This document shows positions 4,353-6,472 of a stretch of 6,472 bases of DNA, piece by piece. Origin of the DNA: an uncultured Lachnospiraceae bacterium (GTDB lineage Bacteria; Bacillota; Clostridia; Lachnospirales; Lachnospiraceae). The notes below the pieces were generated by a model. It had not been told where the DNA came from. It worked only from the letters and a program-made list of their open reading frames with translations, and did no database searches. The stretch's first letter is position 1; every line of letters starts with the position of its first letter. The stretch spans positions 1-6,472 of the forward strand of contig CAMWKA010000105.1 in NCBI GenBank assembly GCA_947174725.1, written 5' to 3'. The position numbers and the translations under genes were made by a program.

Positions 4353-5657
4353 TCATTGATGATATGCTTCAATCACCGCCTGGTCCTTCTCCGATGCAAT
4401 GCGCTGCTCACTCCTAAGATAAAACTGATCGCAGACATCCCATAATACCGGTACCATACCATATTCCGCAATCATTCCCAGGATCGTCTCCAGACAGTCA
4501 GCGGATTCCGTCACTGTCGCGTCCCATGAAATACGTTCCGGTGGATAACCCGCGGTACATTCCCCCACAAATACGGGAATCCCCTGATCCAGAAACCGTG
4601 CTTTCAACAATTCGCACTGGCTTCTGCTGTAATCCAGCCATGCTTCATTGCCAATACTGTTTGTCCAGAAAAAATTATTATCAACATAATGCACCGATAC
4701 CATCAGACGGTCTTCCACTGTATCCTCCGGCATCCGAAATCTCTCATCCGTGGTAGCGTCTATATTGGTATTATAGCCGGACACGATCAGTATCCTCGCC
4801 GCATTTCCGCCGCCGGTGCCGCGCACGGCATCCACAAAGGTCTGGTTCATGTCATTCACAAACGCATACATCCTCTCAGCATCCAGCTGTCCTTCCGGTC
4901 CGGTCATCCCCAACGCCTCATTAAAACCTTCAAAAATAAGTTCCTCCGGATACTCCCTGAAATATCCGGCAATCTGTTTCCATAGACCTTCCGTGATCTC
5001 CAGCACCTGATCCTGAGGATAATGTTCGATCAGAAATTGATCATAATGATGGATATTGATCACCACATACATATCCGCATCCAGTCCGTACGTAACAAGT
5101 TCTTCCACTCTGCCAAGATATTCCTGATTGATGGTAAATGTCCCGTCGTCCGCCATCATATTACCCCAGTAAACCGGGATCCTGAGTGTGGAAAATCCCG
5201 CCTCCTTCATGCCGTTTATCATTTCTTCCGTCGTCTCCACAGCACCCCAGCAAGTCTCATAGTTGCCCGGTGTGTTGCTACCGATCTTCTGCGCACCGCT
5301 GGTAAGATTCGTGGTATCTTCCCAATAGGCTTCCATGGTATTGCCAAGGTTGATGCCGACGCCCATTTGTTCTGCCGCTTCCCACGCATCCGTAGGAAAT
5401 TCCTGCATAGAATCTGCCGCCGGAGCTGTGTTAAGCTCCTCTTCCTGCCGGGGCTCAGTTGTTTCTGTTTCCCCTTCCTGCCGGGATCCAACCATTTCCG
5501 TCTCCTCTTCCTGCCACAGTTCGGCTGCTCCCGTCTGCTCTTCTTCTGTATGACATCCCGACATAAAAAATGTCATACAGAGGAGGATACAGCAGGCTGC
5601 CATGCCGGATAATATTTTATATCCCATCCAAAAGCATCCGATGCCTTTGTTTTTCAT
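4353..5657 (-). CDS. GH5-family glycoside hydrolase (cellulase-like), secreted lipoprotein
   Basis: A 434-residue protein: signal peptide with a hydrophobic core (about 15-33) and a lipobox-like MSGC (Cys35, Met at -3 is atypical), an acidic Gln/Glu/Thr linker (about 38-85), then a GH5 TIM barrel. Motifs in order: GINLGNTME (101-109), RIPVYW (159-164), NIHHY (201-205), FEGFNEA (242-248) with Glu247 as probable acid/base, VHYVD (322-326), VFVGECTA (362-369) with Glu366 as probable nucleophile, and VLWDV (404-408). The family cleaves beta-1,4-glucans, mannans and related polymers; subfamily and substrate cannot be fixed by eye. The protein likely sits on the outer cell surface, releasing oligosaccharides. 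It starts 42 bases after the DegV gene, with GAGGG 12 bases upstream of the ATG, so co-transcription with DegV is plausible. No CBM or dockerin is visible. Confidence 0.88.
   Translation of the reverse strand: MKNKGIGCFWMGYKILSGMAACCILLCMTFFMSGCHTEEEQTGAAELWQEEETEMVGSRQEGETETTEPRQEEELNTAPAADSMQEFPTDAWEAAEQMGVGINLGNTMEAYWEDTTNLTSGAQKIGSNTPGNYETCWGAVETTEEMINGMKEAGFSTLRIPVYWGNMMADDGTFTINQEYLGRVEELVTYGLDADMYVVINIHHYDQFLIEHYPQDQVLEITEGLWKQIAGYFREYPEELIFEGFNEALGMTGPEGQLDAERMYAFVNDMNQTFVDAVRGTGGGNAARILIVSGYNTNIDATTDERFRMPEDTVEDRLMVSVHYVDNNFFWTNSIGNEAWLDYSRSQCELLKARFLDQGIPVFVGECTAGYPPERISWDATVTESADCLETILGMIAEYGMVPVLWDVCDQFYLRSEQRIASEKDQAVIEAYHQ
5438..5536 (-). repeat. Three imperfect tandem 33-base repeats in the GH5 linker
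   Basis: Units at 5438-5470, 5471-5503 and 5504-5536, each starting C-C-T/C-CTTCCTGCC on the plus strand. They encode three 11-residue units of the type xRQEEETExxx between the lipid anchor and the catalytic domain, giving a flexible acidic spacer. Confidence 0.75.
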
Positions 5658-5699
5658 GACCTATCCCATCCCTCTTAAACTTATATGCACAGTCAGAAA

Positions 5700-6472
5700 C
5701 TAGATACGCTTTCCAAAATGAACGATTGCTGCCATTCCCGGTCCGGTGTGGCAGCCGATGATCGGCGACAGCATAACCCTGTTCGTAATACAGGAAGGAT
5801 TGAGCCGTTTCACTTCCTGTTCCAGATAATCCGCCGCTTCTTCATTATCCGCATGGACGATACAGATCCGCTCACCCTCCTGTTTCTCTGAGGCATTATC
5901 ATATAATTCCACCAATTGATTCAGAGCCGCCTTATTACCACGCTTTTTCAAAAAATTAACCAGTGTTCCGTCATTTTCGATCCGAAGGATCGGTCTGATA
6001 TTCAATGCAGTACCAACAACAGCCGCAGCGCCGGAAATACGTCCTCCCCGCTTCAAAAACATCAGATCCTCCACCATAAACCAATGGCAGACACGCAGCC
6101 GGTTTTCCTCAAGCCACGTTGCATTCTCCTTTATGCTCATGCCTTCTTCCCGATTCCTTGCCGCACATTCCATCAACAACTGGATACCGCCGGTCGTACT
6201 ACGGCTGTCCACGCAGCAGATCTCAACGTCCGGAAATTCCTCCATAAGTTCATTTGCCGCAAGCCGTGAGGAATCGTATGTGCCGGACAATCCTCCCGAT
6301 AAAGAAAGATAAAGCAGCGATTCTCCCTTTTCCGCAAATTTCCTAAAGAAATCCAAATATATCTGTGGAGTGACCTGCGACGTACCCGTCATCATTCCCT
6401 GCCGTTCTCCCTCATAATACCATTTTATTGTCTCAATGGGTTCGTTGCCAAGACATACCATATCTTTAGAAT
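5700..6472 (-). CDS. DegV/FakB family fatty-acid-binding protein, N-terminus cut by the window edge
   Basis: The visible 256 residues cover most of a DegV protein (usual length about 280-290); the typical N-terminal VTDSSCDLP region is beyond the right edge, so the in-frame Met at 6461 is not the true start. DegV/FakB proteins bind a fatty acid and present it to a FakA-type kinase for activation and use in phospholipid synthesis; they are cytoplasmic. Motifs counted from that Met: TGTSQVTPQ (25-33), SLSGGLSGTYDSS (53-65), VDSRSTTGG (84-92), FLKRGGRISGAAAVVGTALNIRPIL (135-159) and GCHTGPGMAAIVHFG near the end. The TAG stop is 42 bases before the GH5 start with no terminator between. No fakA is visible, so the link to fatty-acid kinase rests on family knowledge only. 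Confidence 0.9.
   Translation of the reverse strand, partial: SKDMVCLGNEPIETIKWYYEGERQGMMTGTSQVTPQIYLDFFRKFAEKGESLLYLSLSGGLSGTYDSSRLAANELMEEFPDVEICCVDSRSTTGGIQLLMECAARNREEGMSIKENATWLEENRLRVCHWFMVEDLMFLKRGGRISGAAAVVGTALNIRPILRIENDGTLVNFLKKRGNKAALNQLVELYDNASEKQEGERICIVHADNEEAADYLEQEVKRLNPSCITNRVMLSPIIGCHTGPGMAAIVHFGKRI

Noticed and set aside
5022..5612. Long plus-strand open frame opposite the GH5 gene
   Set aside because: The minus-strand frame has a complete GH5 motif set and a signal peptide; the plus-strand product shows no domain and is His/Arg-rich like a shadow frame.

Overview
All recognisable genes lie on the minus strand, so the window reads right to left. It looks like a chromosomal segment of a low-to-moderate-GC Bacillota, most probably a Clostridia/Lachnospiraceae-type gut or rumen bacterium. 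The basis is the character of the UppS N-terminus and the PyrH protein, the strong purine-rich ribosome binding sites, the AT-rich spacers and a secreted GH5 glycosidase. The genus assignment is inference.

In transcription order the layout is as follows. (1) A DegV/FakB-family fatty-acid-binding protein, cut by the right edge (5700-6472). (2) After 42 bases, a GH5 glycoside hydrolase lipoprotein (4353-5657). (3) A 274-base AT-rich gap (4079-4352) with a good sigma-A-type promoter and a 10-base inverted repeat whose inner arm covers a ribosome binding site. (4) A membrane-anchored NodB/CE4 polysaccharide deacetylase (3086-4078). (5) One base later, a 500-residue bactofilin with a roughly 300-residue acidic, repeat-built N-terminal region (1582-3084). 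(6) 41 bases later, pyrH, UMP kinase (851-1540). (7) A 154-base spacer filled by a palindromic, multi-hairpin element with flanking short direct repeats. (8) frr, ribosome recycling factor (145-696). (9) Four bases later, uppS, cut by the left edge (1-140).

pyrH-frr-uppS is the conserved nucleotide/translation/cell-wall-lipid cluster. It usually follows rpsB-tsf, but here the deacetylase-bactofilin pair precedes it. The deacetylase, the bactofilin scaffold and UppS (undecaprenyl carrier synthesis) all bear on envelope building, so the 4143-to-1 stretch may be one transcription unit joining envelope and growth functions. The most unusual items are the structured insertion-like element between pyrH and frr, the very long acidic bactofilin translationally coupled to the deacetylase, and the inverted repeat around the deacetylase promoter. 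I see no tRNA, rRNA, CRISPR array, transposase or phage gene.
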